The notes under the pieces were generated by a model that was not told where the DNA came from, did no database searches, and saw only the letters and a program-made list of their open reading frames with translations. Position numbers and translations under genes: made by a program. Positions 46,601 to 59,419 of a DNA stretch of 64,000 bases are shown in pieces (the first letter of the stretch is position 1; each line of letters starts with the position of its first letter). Source of the DNA: Numida meleagris (lineage: Eukaryota; Chordata; Aves; Galliformes; Numididae); contig NC_034420.1 of assembly GCF_002078875.1 (NCBI RefSeq), forward strand, positions 2,422,519-2,486,518, written 5' to 3'.

Positions 46601-49600
46601 CGCGTGCTCAGGATGGCCACAGAGCAGCCACAGGTTGGGGCTGCATAGACACAGAGATGAAGGTGTCTTTGGGACCCAGGATGGGGTCTTCCTTGCAGCT
46701 TCTGCTGTGAATGTCCCTTGTGCAGCACAATACAAGATAATGGGACTGAGCTGCTGCCTCTGGAGAGGCTTCTGGGGAAGGCACAGGGTGCTTCTGAAGC
46801 CACAGCGGAGTTAAATGATGTGTTTGCATGTGTGTGTGTTTGTACAGAGATGCCATATCTTGTATGTCTGCAACACTGCTGTGCATCAGAAGTCTCTTTT
46901 GCACAGACGTGGTTTGCCTGCCCAATTCTAACCTTCAAGAAGCCATACACCATGTCTCCAGCACATTGTCACAGAAAGAAGATTAGAAACAGCAGGTAGC
47001 AGCAAACCAGGTGACAAAGCACCTGAAGTTCTGGATCAGTGGAACTTCACTGCAGAACAGAGCCGTGCTTGGTAGGGTCTTCCTCGTCAAAACGCAGGTC
47101 ATCTGTAAGCAGTATCTGCCACTTTTACTAGAGTGTCATTGTTCACTGTCAATGCCAAAGTCATAACAGAAAACAAATACAGCCCTCACAGGGCACTCTG
47201 CGAGGTCTCCATGTCCCAGCGCTGCAATGGCAGCAGCCAGGCTGCACGCTGGCATGTAACAACATCCATCTCCCAGTCCAAATTTGCCAAACTACTGTGT
47301 ACCATCAACAAGTGAGGCATCCCAGAGCTTCATTGCAAATGCACACCTTCCTTGGGGTCAAAGTATTACCCTTCATTAGGATTTTACATTAAATATGGCT
47401 TGTATAAATTCAGAGTTGTATCCTTCCAAAAGTCTTATCTGCTTCCAAGAATCTATGACTCACGACTTCCAATTCCCAAGACAAATCTATCCATCATGTA
47501 ATAGCCCTAATGCACAACATTTGAGATGTAAGGCATTACTCTGCTTCTCTTGCCACATTTTTCAGTGCAGCCAGGGTGAGGTTTCAGAGCAGCCACTGCA
47601 ACTCCTCAGGCTTCGCTGCTCTGAGCTCTGCACCTGAGACAAAGCAGCACATCATCACGTCTTCAAAAGCAGGGCACACATTTCTCTGACTGACAGCGTG
47701 TTAAGTGGATATTATTCTTCAGCAATTCGAGTGCATACTTTAACTAGTTTGAAAGGAATTGCTGGAAGTGAGGCAACCGTGGACTTCAGCATTTTTGTTT
47801 CATCTTTCTCTGAACCTGACAACAGAACAATGCAGACTTTCAGACTTACCAGACTGTTGAGGTCCGTGTGCCATGGGTGTACACAAAAGCCAATTTGAGG
47901 AGATTAAGTGGCAGTTTGAACCAGCAGTTCCTCAGAAGTGATGTTCTCCCTTGGCAGAGGTCCCTACAGCAGAAGTCGTGAGTGTGCGTTCCAGTACATG
48001 CATTCCAGTGAACAACGCTTCTTGCCATCTTCCTCCTCCTTCTGCATCTTTCATCTGCTTGAAATTTAGAGGGTGATTTAACAGACCTGAATTTGGCTCC
48101 TAATGAAGGCGATCTGACTTGTCAATCTCTTCTGTGGCTGTTGCAAGAATCCTTGATAATAACTTGGGTGGGATCCACCCTCAGAAGGCAGTGCCTAACA
48201 CTAGGCCATCTGGACACCCACCATGTGCCAAACCGCGTCGTTCCTATTTAGTCCAGCTTCCCGCTCAAGTCAAATGGTATTTTGATGAGTGACTGCTGAA
48301 ATGCTCAGGATTTGACCCTCGTGTGTTTGTCTCACTGTCTCCAGCAGCGACGATGGCCTACTCGTCAGCTGTTTACTCAGTTTGCAATAGAGCCAGCTGA
48401 AAAATTTTCAACAGTGCAATTTCTCATCCAGTACAGTCTATTCAAAATCAAAATATTTCTCAGCAGTTTGTCAATTTCAATGAAATTTTACAACAGGAGA
48501 ATGTCAAAACATGGTGTTTCATCACCGCCGCGGTGGTTCTTTTCAATGGCATTGACGTGTTCCATTTCATTATGGTCTTTTTGCTTCCACGCCTGCACAC
48601 ATTTGAATATTGACACAAACACAATACAGATTTTATATTTCGCACTGTATAGTATCTTGTTTTCCCATTTTTATACAATAGGAAACTAGGAACAAATCAA
48701 TGTCATTTAGTCTTATTTAGACTTTTTTTTTCCTGACTAGTTTCTAAATATACATTTCATGGGAAATCTCCAAATTTCACTTTTTCATCTCGATTCATAA
48801 CAAAAAGAGCTGGGGAGTGTCAAGGCTTCTCCTGGAGCAGAAGTTCCACCTCCTGACCCAGCCCTCATTGCCACTCAGTCCTCCTCCAGCCACGGCTCCA
48901 GCTGAAGTCCTTGGCTCTGTGGGAACAAATAAGGTAGATCTGATTCACAAGCCTAGCAACAGCCTGGGAGAACACAATTGGCAAACTGTCCCTTTGCAAA
49001 ACTGCGTGAATCATCATGGCTTTGATGGCTGCCCTCCTCGCAAGGGAAATGTACCTCAGCAACAGAAATAAGATCTTAAATCAGATGCAGCTTGGAGTAT
49101 TTATCTACAGTTCTTTTGGGAGCAGGAATTGTAGTGGTATGAATTCTCATGGTTATTCTTCTGCTAAGGTGGGCACAAAAAAATAAAATTCCGAGCGTAT
49201 CTTGACCAAAACCAAGAGAGGGACAACAAGAATGCGAAGCTGCAAATCCAGGCCACTCCAGTAATAACACTGTGTGATGCGGACACACAGCCTCCCCACA
49301 GGCTTTGGTTGAGGAGCAGAGCCCTGCCAGGCCCCACCACAAGCAGAGGAACCTCTTCCTGGGGTGAGTCATGCTACAAGCGCTGCTGAAACGCGAGCCC
49401 CCTCCACGTGCACCGCGGCATAGCTGAGCAAACTACAGGCTGCCTCTGCTCATCTGTTTGCATGGCCTTCAGACAGATACCATGCCTTGGGTTGACATGC
49501 TCCTTCCTTTCTGAAGTGGCCTTCTGGACTTCTGGGTCTCGTCTGCCATTTGCTAGCATTTACTGGTTTCAGGTGATGCAGCTCTCTGCTGGTCAGTGCA

Positions 49601-52599
49601 CACCGGACAGTGTGGTGAAGGCGAGGGTAGGTGACCACGTAGGCTGTTGCAGCTCTGACTGAGAGTCATTGGCAGGAAGATAGAGGAATCATCAGTTGCC
49701 AGGGTGATATCTCATCTGAAACCATGTTGGCAAATCTAGTGCCATTTCATGCTTTGCTTCTTTGTTCTCCTTGCAGGTTCATACTTCTCTGGAGAATCTG
49801 CTGAGAAGTCCAGTAGTATTGGGGAAGTATTTACCTTAGGAAAAAACTTGGCTTAAGGGTTAGGGTTGTTTCCAAGATCACCTATAAAATGACTTCACCT
49901 CTGCGTTGTAGTCCCAGGAGCTGAAGAACCTTGTTGGCCATTGGTAACAGAACATCAGCTAATTCCAGGCTTACCTTGACGAAACTATCTCAATTCCGCC
50001 AGCCTTTGCTCCTATGCCCACTAACTCTCAATTGTACTCAAGCTACAGCCTTTCAGTCAGACTCAAGAATTGATCCAGTCTGAGGTCTGCTCTTCAGCCT
50101 GCTTCCCTGAGGGCCCTGCAGATTTTCCTCCTGTTGTCCAGATGGAGACAAATGCTACGTGCAAACAAAATGGCCATGCTCCCATCTCAGGTGCAGAGGT
50201 ACAGAGTTACTCAGCCCACAGATGTCCACCCCCAGCCAAGAGGTTACAAACCATGAGCTTAGGTCATAAGTAAAACAGGGTGGGGACTTCCTAGCAGGAC
50301 TAGGAAGCCTTTTTGGGTAATTTCAGTGCAAATAAACAAAACAAAACAAAAAAAGATCATGTATTTCAAATGCAGAGCCACAAGTGTTCGAGGCTGGCTA
50401 CCCTCAAGCGGAGCCCTGGGGACAGGAGGTCACCCCGAGGTGCCCCAGCCAGCAGTATGTTGGCCATGTCCTGGTAGGGAGCAGAGAGCCGCGGTCAGAC
50501 TGCGGTTTCACAGCTGCACTGCTCTGGCCTTGGGTGATGAAATAAGGCCCAGACAGGAAGCAGTTTTCCTCAACAGTAAGCTGCTATTTTTACACATTTT
50601 GCTTTTCTGACCAAGGAGACACTTGAAGCCAGTGGGCCCTCCTCTGCTGCTCCAGCACCAACAGCCTGGGGTGTCCCCAGCCTGGCAGGCTGGGGGGACA
50701 CCCCTGCCCTGTGCGAGGAGGCAGGGTGGGCAAAGGAGCTCCCATGGCTCCAACATAGTGACAACAGGAGGCCAAAACAGGGCAGCAAGGCATGGGAGGA
50801 CGCCTGCTCCCCATGCGTGGCCCAGCACGCGGCACAGCCTCAAGGCCTCACAGGACAGGAGCGGGTGCAGGAGCATAGACTCATCCAGCACCCTGCTCCA
50901 GCAGCTGCTCCAGGGTAAATCACACTGCTATTTATATGAGATGATGGTTTCCTGCAGCTCTGCAGCCCCTGCCTGCAGTCCCATCTCAACGTCCCTCAGG
51001 AGCAGGGAATGGGCAATGCCACACCAAGCCCCAGCAGCACAGCCAAACCTCGCCACAGCCCCGGTGCCACCTCTGTCCCCTGCTCAGCTCATCCTGCCTG
51101 CATGAACAGCTCAAGAGGCTGCAGGCTGGACTTAATGAAAATGTATAAATTAACATGTGCCTCCTAGGGGGGTTGTTAGGCTTAGCTCATTAACAGTTAA
51201 AGCATATCCAGTGCTCGAAGTTATTTGTTTGTTTGTATTTTTGCAGCTGTCCTTAGTTCTCTTCGGTCAAGTAGAGGTGTGAGGTCCAAAATAGCATCAG
51301 GATGGCTGAGCTTATGTTTCCAGCCCTGAAAAAACAATGAAGTGCTAATAAAAAAAAAAAAAAAAAAGAAAAGCCTTGTGAGAAGGATTCCACTCCAAAG
51401 CCCTCTGCAGACAATGCACACAAGCATGAAAATGCAGGAGCCTGCGCACCCCAGGGAGGGGAGCTGCTGCCAGCTACTTTGGGAGGAGAAGTGGAGTCTT
51501 GATGCCTTGGGGAGGAAACTTTGGACACAGATAGCAGGGTAAGAGAAGTCCCTGGCTCTCTGCTCCTTATCTGCAGTGCTGCAGCTCAGCTGAGTGGCTG
51601 ACACAGGGTCAAATAAAGCCGCCCATCCACCCCAGCTGCTCAGTCCTACTGGGAACCAGTCCTGCCTGCACTGGTGCCCAGCAGCTCTGTGGGAGCATCC
51701 CCAGGTCCTGCAGTACACTTGCCTCTCTCTAGCTTTGAGGCCCTTCTCAGGACACACCCAGAGAGGCGTGCATCTTAAAATACGAGCACCACAGGGAGCG
51801 GCTCTTCTCCAACCCCAATACCCTGTCCTTAAAAACAAAGTGCTTGGGACAGACTTGACCCCATTGTAAAGACTTACTCCTTTTCCCAGCTGAGCACAGC
51901 AGTACAGGTCTGGAAGCAGGTATAAAGGCATAAATAAAAGTCAGAAGCTCCAAAAATGATGTAGAAGTACTGTCACCCATCTCTGGATCGCTCAAAGCAG
52001 TGGCCGTGCATCTCTGTGCATCGTTGGAAGCAGACAGCTCAGGCTCCTTCTCCAGCTGGCGATGCTGGAGTGAACCTGTGTGCCCCTACAGCTGGAGGCT
52101 CGGACAAGCATTGCACTGTAAAACCAGGCTGAGCATGAGGGTAAAGCATGCCAAGTAACAGAAAGGTGAGCTCAGGACCTCTCCACTTGCTTCAGTTTAC
52201 TCCAGCAGGGATGCATCAACATTATTTCACAAAGAAATTCCACTACAAGTGACCCCTCTGCTCATTGTTGGGCTCTCAACTCCTGTATGTTCATATCACT
52301 GTAATGTGATGGAAGGACAAACAGCCAAGTAAGAAGCCAAAGGAAACTTTGTCCCTGGAAATGACCCTGAGCCCAGCAGCGTTACTGCAGCCCTGCCTCT
52401 GAGATCAGGCACCAAAAGGACTTCATGGAGAGCAGGAGGAGGTCCAGCTCCAGGCAGAAGGGATGCCCACAGAGCAGCAGGAGTGACACAAAGCAGCACT
52501 TGGAGACGCAGCACTGTCCCACGTCCAGGACAGGAGCTGCTGGCACGCTGCTCTGAGCCAAGACCCAGCCCGGCCATTTTGGTTGTTTTGGTCTTTCTT
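43671..52599. other. Unique non-coding sequence
   Basis: About 8.9 kb without a recognised gene, RNA gene or transposon. An A-run of 18 bases lies at 51350-51367, inside a 236-codon minus-strand frame (51221-51931). That frame begins at ATG but includes a homopolymeric phenylalanine run from the A-tract and has no family motif, so I do not call it a gene. Shorter frames conflict between strands. Confidence 0.6.
51350..51367. repeat. Poly-A tract of 18 bases
   Basis: An uninterrupted run of 18 A follows 'agtgctaat'. There is no AATAAA at a suitable distance upstream and no recognisable retrocopy, so it is treated as a mononucleotide repeat. Confidence 0.9.
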
Positions 52600-53230
52600 C
52601 TAGGGAATGAGCTCAGATGAAACCGAAGCAGGTGCTAATTAAAAACAGGGCTATTCTTCAAACTGGGCTTTTAATTACTGTAAAAATATGTCGAGGAAAG
52701 TTGCAAAGGGGAAGAAAAATAGTAATTCCTTGTGCTACCTGCCATTTTCACTTGATTACCATCACACTTTTCTGTAGAGCAAAAACATCAGTCCTTCATA
52801 ACAAACTCCTCTCTTGGGGGCTAGTGTGAATTGAGAGCTGTGAGGCCCCGCCGTGGGCTCCAAAACTAGCAGCATAATGTCTGTAACAGACATGCTACCT
52901 AATTAAATTGTTAGGGAACAGGCTTTTATATCTTTAACACCTAATTTACTATTGTTTCTTTGAAAGTGTTTGGCTTCCCTGTGGTTTTTTGGGCCTCCCT
53001 TCTCAGTTTTACGATGGCTTTTAAGTTTTTCGTGTGTGTTTCAACTAAATAACCATTTTGGAGGTTTTGTTAGGGTCCCGGCTCGAGTCAGACCGAGGGA
53101 AACCGGGGCCTGTTTTACTGTTGTTCATGCTGGGCGAGTTACCACTACCGTGCTAATTATGTAATTACCCCATTTTAATAGCTATTGTATACTGCTTTAT
53201 TGCTAACAAATCTTATTTCCTCTTTCTTTT
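52600..53230. promoter_or_regulatory. AT-rich candidate enhancer block with TAAT motifs
   Basis: AT-rich sequence without repeats carries several homeodomain-type cores ('gctaattaaaaac', 'cttttaattactg', 'acctaattaaattg', 'acctaatttac'). It also holds a 17-base palindrome at 52877-52893, and sits between GC-richer stretches. This composition is typical of conserved non-coding enhancers in bird gene deserts, but I can only infer that. No reading frame of interest is present. Confidence 0.25.
52877..52893. promoter_or_regulatory. Perfect 17-base palindrome with SMAD-type half-sites
   Basis: ATGTCTGTAACAGACAT has 8-base arms that are exact reverse complements around a single A. Each arm contains GTCTG/CAGAC, the classical SMAD-binding box. 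The arrangement could bind a dimer. The assignment to SMAD is inference from the motif alone. Confidence 0.25.
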
Positions 53231-54150
53231 CTCACTGATTGAACGTTAAAAGTATAAGGACACACGCAAATATTATACTGCACAATAAACCACAATACAA
53301 GCCTTGCAAGAGTTCGCACCATAAACGAGCATCTCGGCTTGTCCGAATATACACAACAGAAGCAGTGATGTAATTTTTGCTTACCAGGAAGACACCAAAT
53401 TGTGTCCTTCAGCAAATACCAGCTGCAACGCTGCAATGGCCACTGCAAGGCTCTTAATGTAAGTTTGTACCTTGCTTCCCGCAAAGAGCATGGATTATAC
53501 TGAAGATATCCAGATTACGCTGTACCAGAAGAGAATAATGAATACGTGCGTCCATTACTTCCTCACCGATATTTAAAGCAAAGTGAAAGATCTGGGCTCG
53601 GAGAGGTGGAGGAAAACCTCTGCAAAACGATTCCTGAGTTGCTCTGTTTCCTGCAGTAAGAGCAGGGGCAGAGCTGGAGGAGCTGGATGTCCTAGGGCTG
53701 AGACCAAGGGGGTTTCACCCAGTGAGCGGGGCAATGGCAAGGGTCTGCTGGGCACACGGCAGCCAAATCCCCACTGCTGTCCTCCAGCCCGTTCCTGGCA
53801 CCCGGATCATCTCTGCAAACAGCAGCAAGGGCTGCCCTGCTCCCCGTCACATTCCTCCTTAAATCCATCCTTTGCCAGCATATCTACTGAAAAAAAAATT
53901 GACAGCAAAAGACTGAATTAGGCTGCTGGTGTGCTAAGACCACTGTCTATCATACTGAGCAATATTGGCTCATCGTCCTCCCACGCTCGCTCTCTGTCTG
54001 CACCCATCTGCTGCCTGCAGGCTCACGCTGGGGTTCGGAGCAGCGATGCTGCACGGGGAACAGGTCGGGGACAAAAGCTGCGGGATGCTGTGGCAGCAGC
54101 AAGAGACAGAGAGGCACACCCCCATGTATGTGCATGTGTATACCAATATA
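53231..54150. other. Unique non-coding sequence
   Basis: About 0.9 kb with no gene or transposon recognised. Confidence 0.6.
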
Positions 54151-54288
54151 CATAGATGTAGATAACTCTATTTCTGATTCTATATCTCTGTTTATACCTG
54201 TATCTCTATACCTATATCTGTATCTACATCTACATCTGTACTTGTATCTTTGTTAACCTATACCTGCACCTGCACTCATATATATATT
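54151..54288. repeat. Degenerate TATCTR simple repeat
   Basis: A run of imperfect six-base units such as 'tatctc', 'tatacc', 'tatctg', 'tctaca' and 'tgtatc' continues for about 140 bases. It ends in 'catatatatatt'. It is a decayed microsatellite with no coding content. Confidence 0.8.
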
Positions 54289-56399
54289 CAGGGGTCAGCC
54301 TTTGGCAGTCAGTGCCTCATTTCTCCTGGCTGGATATACATAAATGAGGAAATAATCCCATCAAAAAATGGGACTTGGCTGAAATCTGAACGTCTGCAGA
54401 GTGAGATCTGTTTGAGCCACTTCTTCCAGCAGGAAAATCAAAGTGTTTCATTTCATGCCAGACCCATGGAAAATCCCCACCCTGGGCCATCGTGGCGTGC
54501 CATGGGCAGGCATCTCCTTGATGCATGGGGCAGGGTCACGGACACCATCAGGAGACGAAGCAGAGCTGTAGGAATGGGGCTCTGGCATTGCCTGAGGATG
54601 ATGGCACCTGGAGCTGTGGCTGCAGGAGACACGGCGAGGAACGTCGGCCTGGCCTGAAGTAACGCGGGATGATGTTTCCACACTGGAATGTCTCTAAGCT
54701 CTTTGTGTGGTTAGAAGTTTCAGTATTCTGAATTTTCGCCTACCAGCATCTCTTTCAGCAGACGTTTCAGCCTTAGCTCCTCATGCTGAGGACAGGCTGG
54801 GCTGGAGAGCACGGGCGTGAGGATGCAACCGCACACCAACTGCTCAAGATGGACAGGGGTCTGGGGCATAGTTCCCAGCCCAATGCCAAAGTAGAAGGGC
54901 AGAAAGCAGAAGCTGGTCCCCTTCATCTTAATTCCCAGCTCACATCTCAGCGATGTGTGCTGCTTCCAGGGCACACTGGTGGGTTTAGGAGAAAGTCTGG
55001 AGCATCCTGCTTTGGAATAGCCTCTGGCATCCAAAGGTCACCAGGTCAGGAATGATGGAAGTTGGCTTTCAGAAGGCCCAGAAGGCAGGAGCTGGTGCAC
55101 AGAGCACCTTTTGCTGAACCATCACCTCTCTCTGATCAGCGTCCTCCTCTGCTGACTGTCTACTGCCATCCAGCCGCCTCATCAGCCCTGTGTGGTCTTC
55201 AGGCTGGCGCTGGCATTGCCATGCTGACAGCCATGTCAGCACAGCTCAGCTGACATCACAACCCACAGACATCTCTGCTGCACTGGTGACCGCGTATTAA
55301 TGGATTATCACCATTTTGCAGCTGCTGGTCCAAACCCTGAGCGCTCCACCCAGACTTGAGCCTGCAGACGTGGGCAGAGGAACAACTTTCTGGCAGGCAT
55401 GGCTTAGAGACATCATCCGATGCTGCCCATGAACTCTATGTTCCAAGTCCCTCTTTCCAGGCCCCAGCAGGCTTTTAGGATGCCCTCAGAAGGGCTAATG
55501 AAGGACCACCCCTATGTCTAAGAGATGCATGAGTGTTGGGTCTCTGGGTGGAGACGCAAACTGCAAAGCATCACCCCTCCCATTTCATAAACGATTTCCA
55601 CCAGCTTATGCTTTCCTCTTGCATGTACTACCCTGAAAGAGTTAAGAAGGATTCACAATATTTTTAACTTATATTAGTCAATTGTATCAAATTATTCTTG
55701 GACCACATATTAAATGGAGATTTTCCATATCATATCTGTCGCAGATGGAAAAAAAAAAAAGAAAAAAAAACCACATCATCTACGGGCGAGTGTAATCCAT
55801 TCATTGGTTTACTGATACAGCCCTCTCCAGGGACTGTCAGAAATAAACGCGCTGCCCCTGTTTGCAGGATTTTGCATTTGGATTGCTGAGCTAGCTGAAA
55901 AAACGTGTGAAATCACATGGAAGCCGACAGCTCCCCGTTGACTCGGCATACGAACAAGCTCACATGTGTTATTTATTCAAGCAAGCCCGTGGACTGTGTC
56001 GTGCACATGAAATGCTATAGCCTGCTCTGAAACGAGAAGGGATAATGATCAATAACACCCGGTTCATTACGCATCTCTCGTGTGCACACACCGAAGGGGC
56101 GGAGGGCTGATTGGATGCTGCCAGGCAAGGAGTGGCATTGCCCAGGGCAGCTCACCCAGAGCATCCCTCAGACAGGTGGTGGTGGATCCATCCCTCCAGC
56201 TCTGGCCAAACACTTCAGGCTCTCAGGTGCGCTAAAGACATGGATTTCTGTTTGTTTGGTTGATTTTTTTAAGAAACAGCTTCTGCTAGAGCAGCTTTCC
56301 AGTTACCTGTTACGATGCGCTGCAGTGGTAAAGATTGCTTGATATTTTGGGAACTCCCATGAGGAATTAAGGACATTGGGGTAGGCGGAGAGGGAAGAA
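54289..56399. other. Unique non-coding sequence
   Basis: About 2.1 kb without a supported gene. Purine/A-rich strings occur near 55748-55770. The part from 55690 to 56075 is AT-rich with scattered CpG and has the look of conserved regulatory DNA, but this is untested. Confidence 0.55.
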
Positions 56400-56705
56400 G
56401 CGATGCACGCTGCCCCTCCAGCTCCGCCAGCCCCCTGCCCTCATCTCCATCCAGGCTGGCCATCACTCCATGCCCTCCCCGTAGGGCTGGCACGGCCGCC
56501 GTGGCATGGCTCCAGCACGGCATCGCCCTCACCGCACAGCTACCGGCAGGGGATAATTAGTGCCTGCCCCATCTGCTCGATGAGCTGGGAGGCGAGGCCG
56601 GGGAGCTCTGCCAGCCCGCGCTTAACTCTTCCTTCCTCAGACGTCTCCTGCTGCGGGAGCGGCAGTGGGAACGGCTGCAGACAAGGGTCGAGGTCACCCA
56701 GACAC
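56400..56705. promoter_or_regulatory. CpG cluster 1 of the 56.4-59.8 kb domain
   Basis: About 21 CpG in 305 bases at roughly 64% GC, giving an observed/expected ratio near 0.67. Strings include 'cacggccgccgtgg' and 'cagcccgcgctta'. Open frames are long on both strands here (up to 155 codons) because of the base composition, and none has a known motif. Confidence 0.45.
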
Positions 56706-57059
56706 CCATCTCCGGATGGACAGAGTTGGGTTTCCTCGCAGCAAACCCCCTCCATGCTCCGTCCCCATCCAGGGCAGAATGTTCTGTGTGCAGCTGTACA
56801 TCGGGTGCGGGTGTCTGGGAGACGAGGGAGGATGCTAACCACTGCAGAGCTAACGCAGACGCGAGATTAATGCTGCTCTCAGCAGCAGACTTCTCTCCTG
56901 CATTAAAGTCAACACATCACCCAACACTTACTTCACACCCTCCCTGGGGTGGCCGGAGAGTTCCCTTTAAAAGGTTAATACCTTCTCCGCCCCCACACCC
57001 CTAAAGAAACAGGATATTTCCTAGCTAATTTGTATGTGTCTAATTTTCATATCAGCAGC

Positions 57060-57780
57060 ACCGAAGGCGCCATCGGGAGCTTTCTCAGCTTTGCTGTATT
57101 TCTCTCCACGTTGCCGCTCTCCTCGAGTCGGTTTCGATCCTTCCTTTCCTTTCCCAGATTCCAGTATCCACAGGTTTCTGGGTGAACAACAGAACAGCAC
57201 ATGCTGCAACCTGCTCAGGTGGGTATTTGTTTCTCGCTTGGAAAACCTTTTCCCCTCGCTTTCACCCTCCCCGCCGGGGAGTTCAAAGGGACACGTTCAC
57301 AAACACGGCCGCGCTCGCCGCACCCACCCTTGCCACCTTGAGGGAGGGAGCGGCACGAGAACTCGCGGGTGAACGTTTGTGCAAATATTCATCTGGCATC
57401 TGCCAATGTCAAGTCTGGCTGGATTGGGGCGAGGAGCTGCCGAAAAGCATCAATGAGGCGGGCAGACAGCGAGCGCCGAGCTGCTTCGTTACGCTAAGAG
57501 GAGCTGCACCGGGAAGGGGTCCCAGCAGCATCTCCCAGGCGAGCAGCAGGGTCCTGGGTGCTGCTTTGGGCTGAAAGCATCAGGGCATTGGAGCCGGGTT
57601 CCTTCTCATCACCCCCAAAGACTGCTTCGTTATTAAGGGCTGGGAACGGCTCCCAGCAGCAGCGTGCTGCTCGTTATCGTTTCAACGTTTCTTCCAACTC
57701 GGGAAATTTCCGGGAAGGTCTGATAGGACACGCAGCGATGGGCCCACGGGTAACAAACCAGCCGTCCTCCTCTTTCATTC
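57060..57780. promoter_or_regulatory. CpG island candidate, strongest in the window
   Basis: I count about 45 CpG in 720 bases, with a core of 21 in the 220 bases from 57270 to 57490 (observed/expected about 1). Strings include 'acggccgcgctcgccgc' and 'gcgagcgccgag'. GC content is about 57%. The length, GC content and ratio meet the usual CpG-island criteria, and in birds such islands mostly mark promoters. An exon-shaped segment with strong splice signals lies inside at 57158-57218. No coding frame is recognised, so this might be the first exon and promoter of a non-coding RNA or of a gene that continues outside the window. Confidence 0.5.
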
Positions 57781-58080
57781 ATTTGCCCAGAAAAATAATG
57801 AATGCAGAACTGATGGTGGTTTTTGTTTGTTCCCTAAAACAATGTTATCAGTACATGCCCTCAGTGCATTTCACTGCAATTACTAAGGTTATTCCAGCTG
57901 GAAAGAGAGTCAGCTTAACTTTTTCTTTTAGACTAATGACCATTTAATGTCAGATAAAAGGTTTAGAGGAAAGGATTAACTACCACTTTCAACAGAGATG
58001 CAGGAGATAATTGACTCAATTTACCCCGACCCACGTGGGTGCAGGACTCTCTAGCAGGTGTCCCTGCCCTCCAGGAAGAT
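57781..58080. promoter_or_regulatory. AT-rich block between CpG clusters
   Basis: CpG-poor, AT-rich DNA with 'agactaatgaccatttaatg', 'cagataaaagg' and 'ggagataattgactcaat'. It combines TAAT-type homeodomain cores, two GATA-type motifs and an AP-1-like TGACTCA. It is sandwiched between two CpG clusters, a layout common in developmental enhancers and promoters. Function is inferred, not shown. Confidence 0.25.
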
Positions 58081-58675
58081 GCTTCTGCTCTCAAGCAGCC
58101 ACGCTCTCAAAATAGAGAAATTGCGGGTCGGATGCGAAGCCGATAACGAAACCCCGGGAGCAGATAATGAACTCAAACACACGGTGGGTACCAGGAGGCA
58201 CGGGTGCAGCCCTCCCTGTTCTGCGCTCCAAGCCCGGCAGAGCTGTGCACGCTCTCTCTCTCACCCCCCACCGCTGCTCTGGAAGCTTCCAGCCCCACCA
58301 CCGCTGCTCGTTTCCCCTCCCATCCCTTTGACCTGCTTTTTCTCCCTTGGGTGCTATTTCCGACACCTCGGGATGATCCCTGGGCGGCTGCAGGCGATGG
58401 AGGCGGCCCAAGGGAGGCAGAAGGGCTCCTGCAGGGCTCGCGGCCAGGCGGGCCAGGGGCTGGGGCTGCTGTCTTCCTCCAGCACATGACGCAATCCCGG
58501 CTCACACCTTGCGCAGGTACGAAGCGAACCCGCAGCCTGAGTCACTTGGCTCCCGCAGCAGATGGGAGATTAGGGCCGGGTTCAGACCACCTACCGACAT
58601 CCTGCTCACCGCAGGGTCCCGGGACACCCAGCCCCACTCCCCGCTCCCCCCGGGGCCACCCCCGAATGCCCTGCA
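58081..58675. promoter_or_regulatory. CpG cluster 3 of the 56.4-59.8 kb domain
   Basis: About 37 CpG in 595 bases at roughly 63% GC (observed/expected about 0.63, borderline island). It includes 'gcgggtcggatgcgaagccg' and 'cccgctccccccgggg'. A 291-codon open frame begins here on the plus strand (58204-59079) but starts at GTG, has its first ATG only at about residue 94, and resembles translated GC-rich non-coding DNA (Pro, Ser, Gly and Arg rich). Confidence 0.4.
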
Positions 58676-59419
58676 GCACACTAGTGGATGGGATGAGATC
58701 TGCACGCCCACAGCCTCCAGGCAATAGAAGGTCTCATCCCGGAGGCTCAAAGACACTGAAATCAGCTTGCCATGCCCGAGATCAGACAGCTTCTCCAGCC
58801 CTGTCACGGAACCAACCACACTTATGTTGCTGGCCTGGCTTTTGTGGGACCTGGAGCAGGGCTGCTCCATGCACGCAGGGCTCTTGGCTGTCTCCAGCCC
58901 CAACCCATTGCCACGCCAGCAAAGGGCCAGTGTCCCACGTGGAACACCATTTGCAACCCACCACAAACAGATGTGGGAGACCTCTGTGGGGGAAATGTGG
59001 CTCCGGAACTTCTCACAGGGGTGGAAATGTAATGGAGAGAGGAAGCATGCACCACAGCTTTCACTGCGAGGAAGGATAGCACAGTAGATAAGGTGCCCTC
59101 CACCCCTGGGGCAGGTCTCTCATCACACGAGTCCCTCGTGGCCAAGGAGCAGGTCTGAAATTCACATCCTGGTCCCCATGCCAGACCTGAGCTGTCACCA
59201 GCCCAGCCCACAAGCAGCATCCCACCTGCCTGGCAATGAGTGCCAGCGCCTACATGCCATGCCCTGCGTTCACCTCCCTCAAGCCCAGAACAGGGCTCCC
59301 ATCCGAGTTTCGGAGTTCACCGCCTTTCACCAAATTCCCCTGTGTTTTGGGGGCAGGTGAGTGGGCGGTCCCCATTCACTTTCCCTGCAGTCTAGACTAT
59401 TCATTACTTTCCTGTCTCT

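Noticed and set aside
49854..49867. AAGGGTTAGGGTTG, resembling telomeric TTAGGG
   Set aside because: Only about two units are present, which is expected by chance, so it is not an interstitial telomere array.
51221..51931. 236-codon minus-strand open frame beginning at ATG
   Set aside because: It runs through an 18-base homopolymer that encodes only a phenylalanine run, has no known domain, and conflicts with frames on the other strand.
58204..59079. 291-codon plus-strand open frame
   Set aside because: It begins at GTG; the first ATG is near residue 94. The product is a Pro/Ser/Gly/Arg mixture without any motif, and other frames are also open there because the DNA is GC- and CpG-rich.
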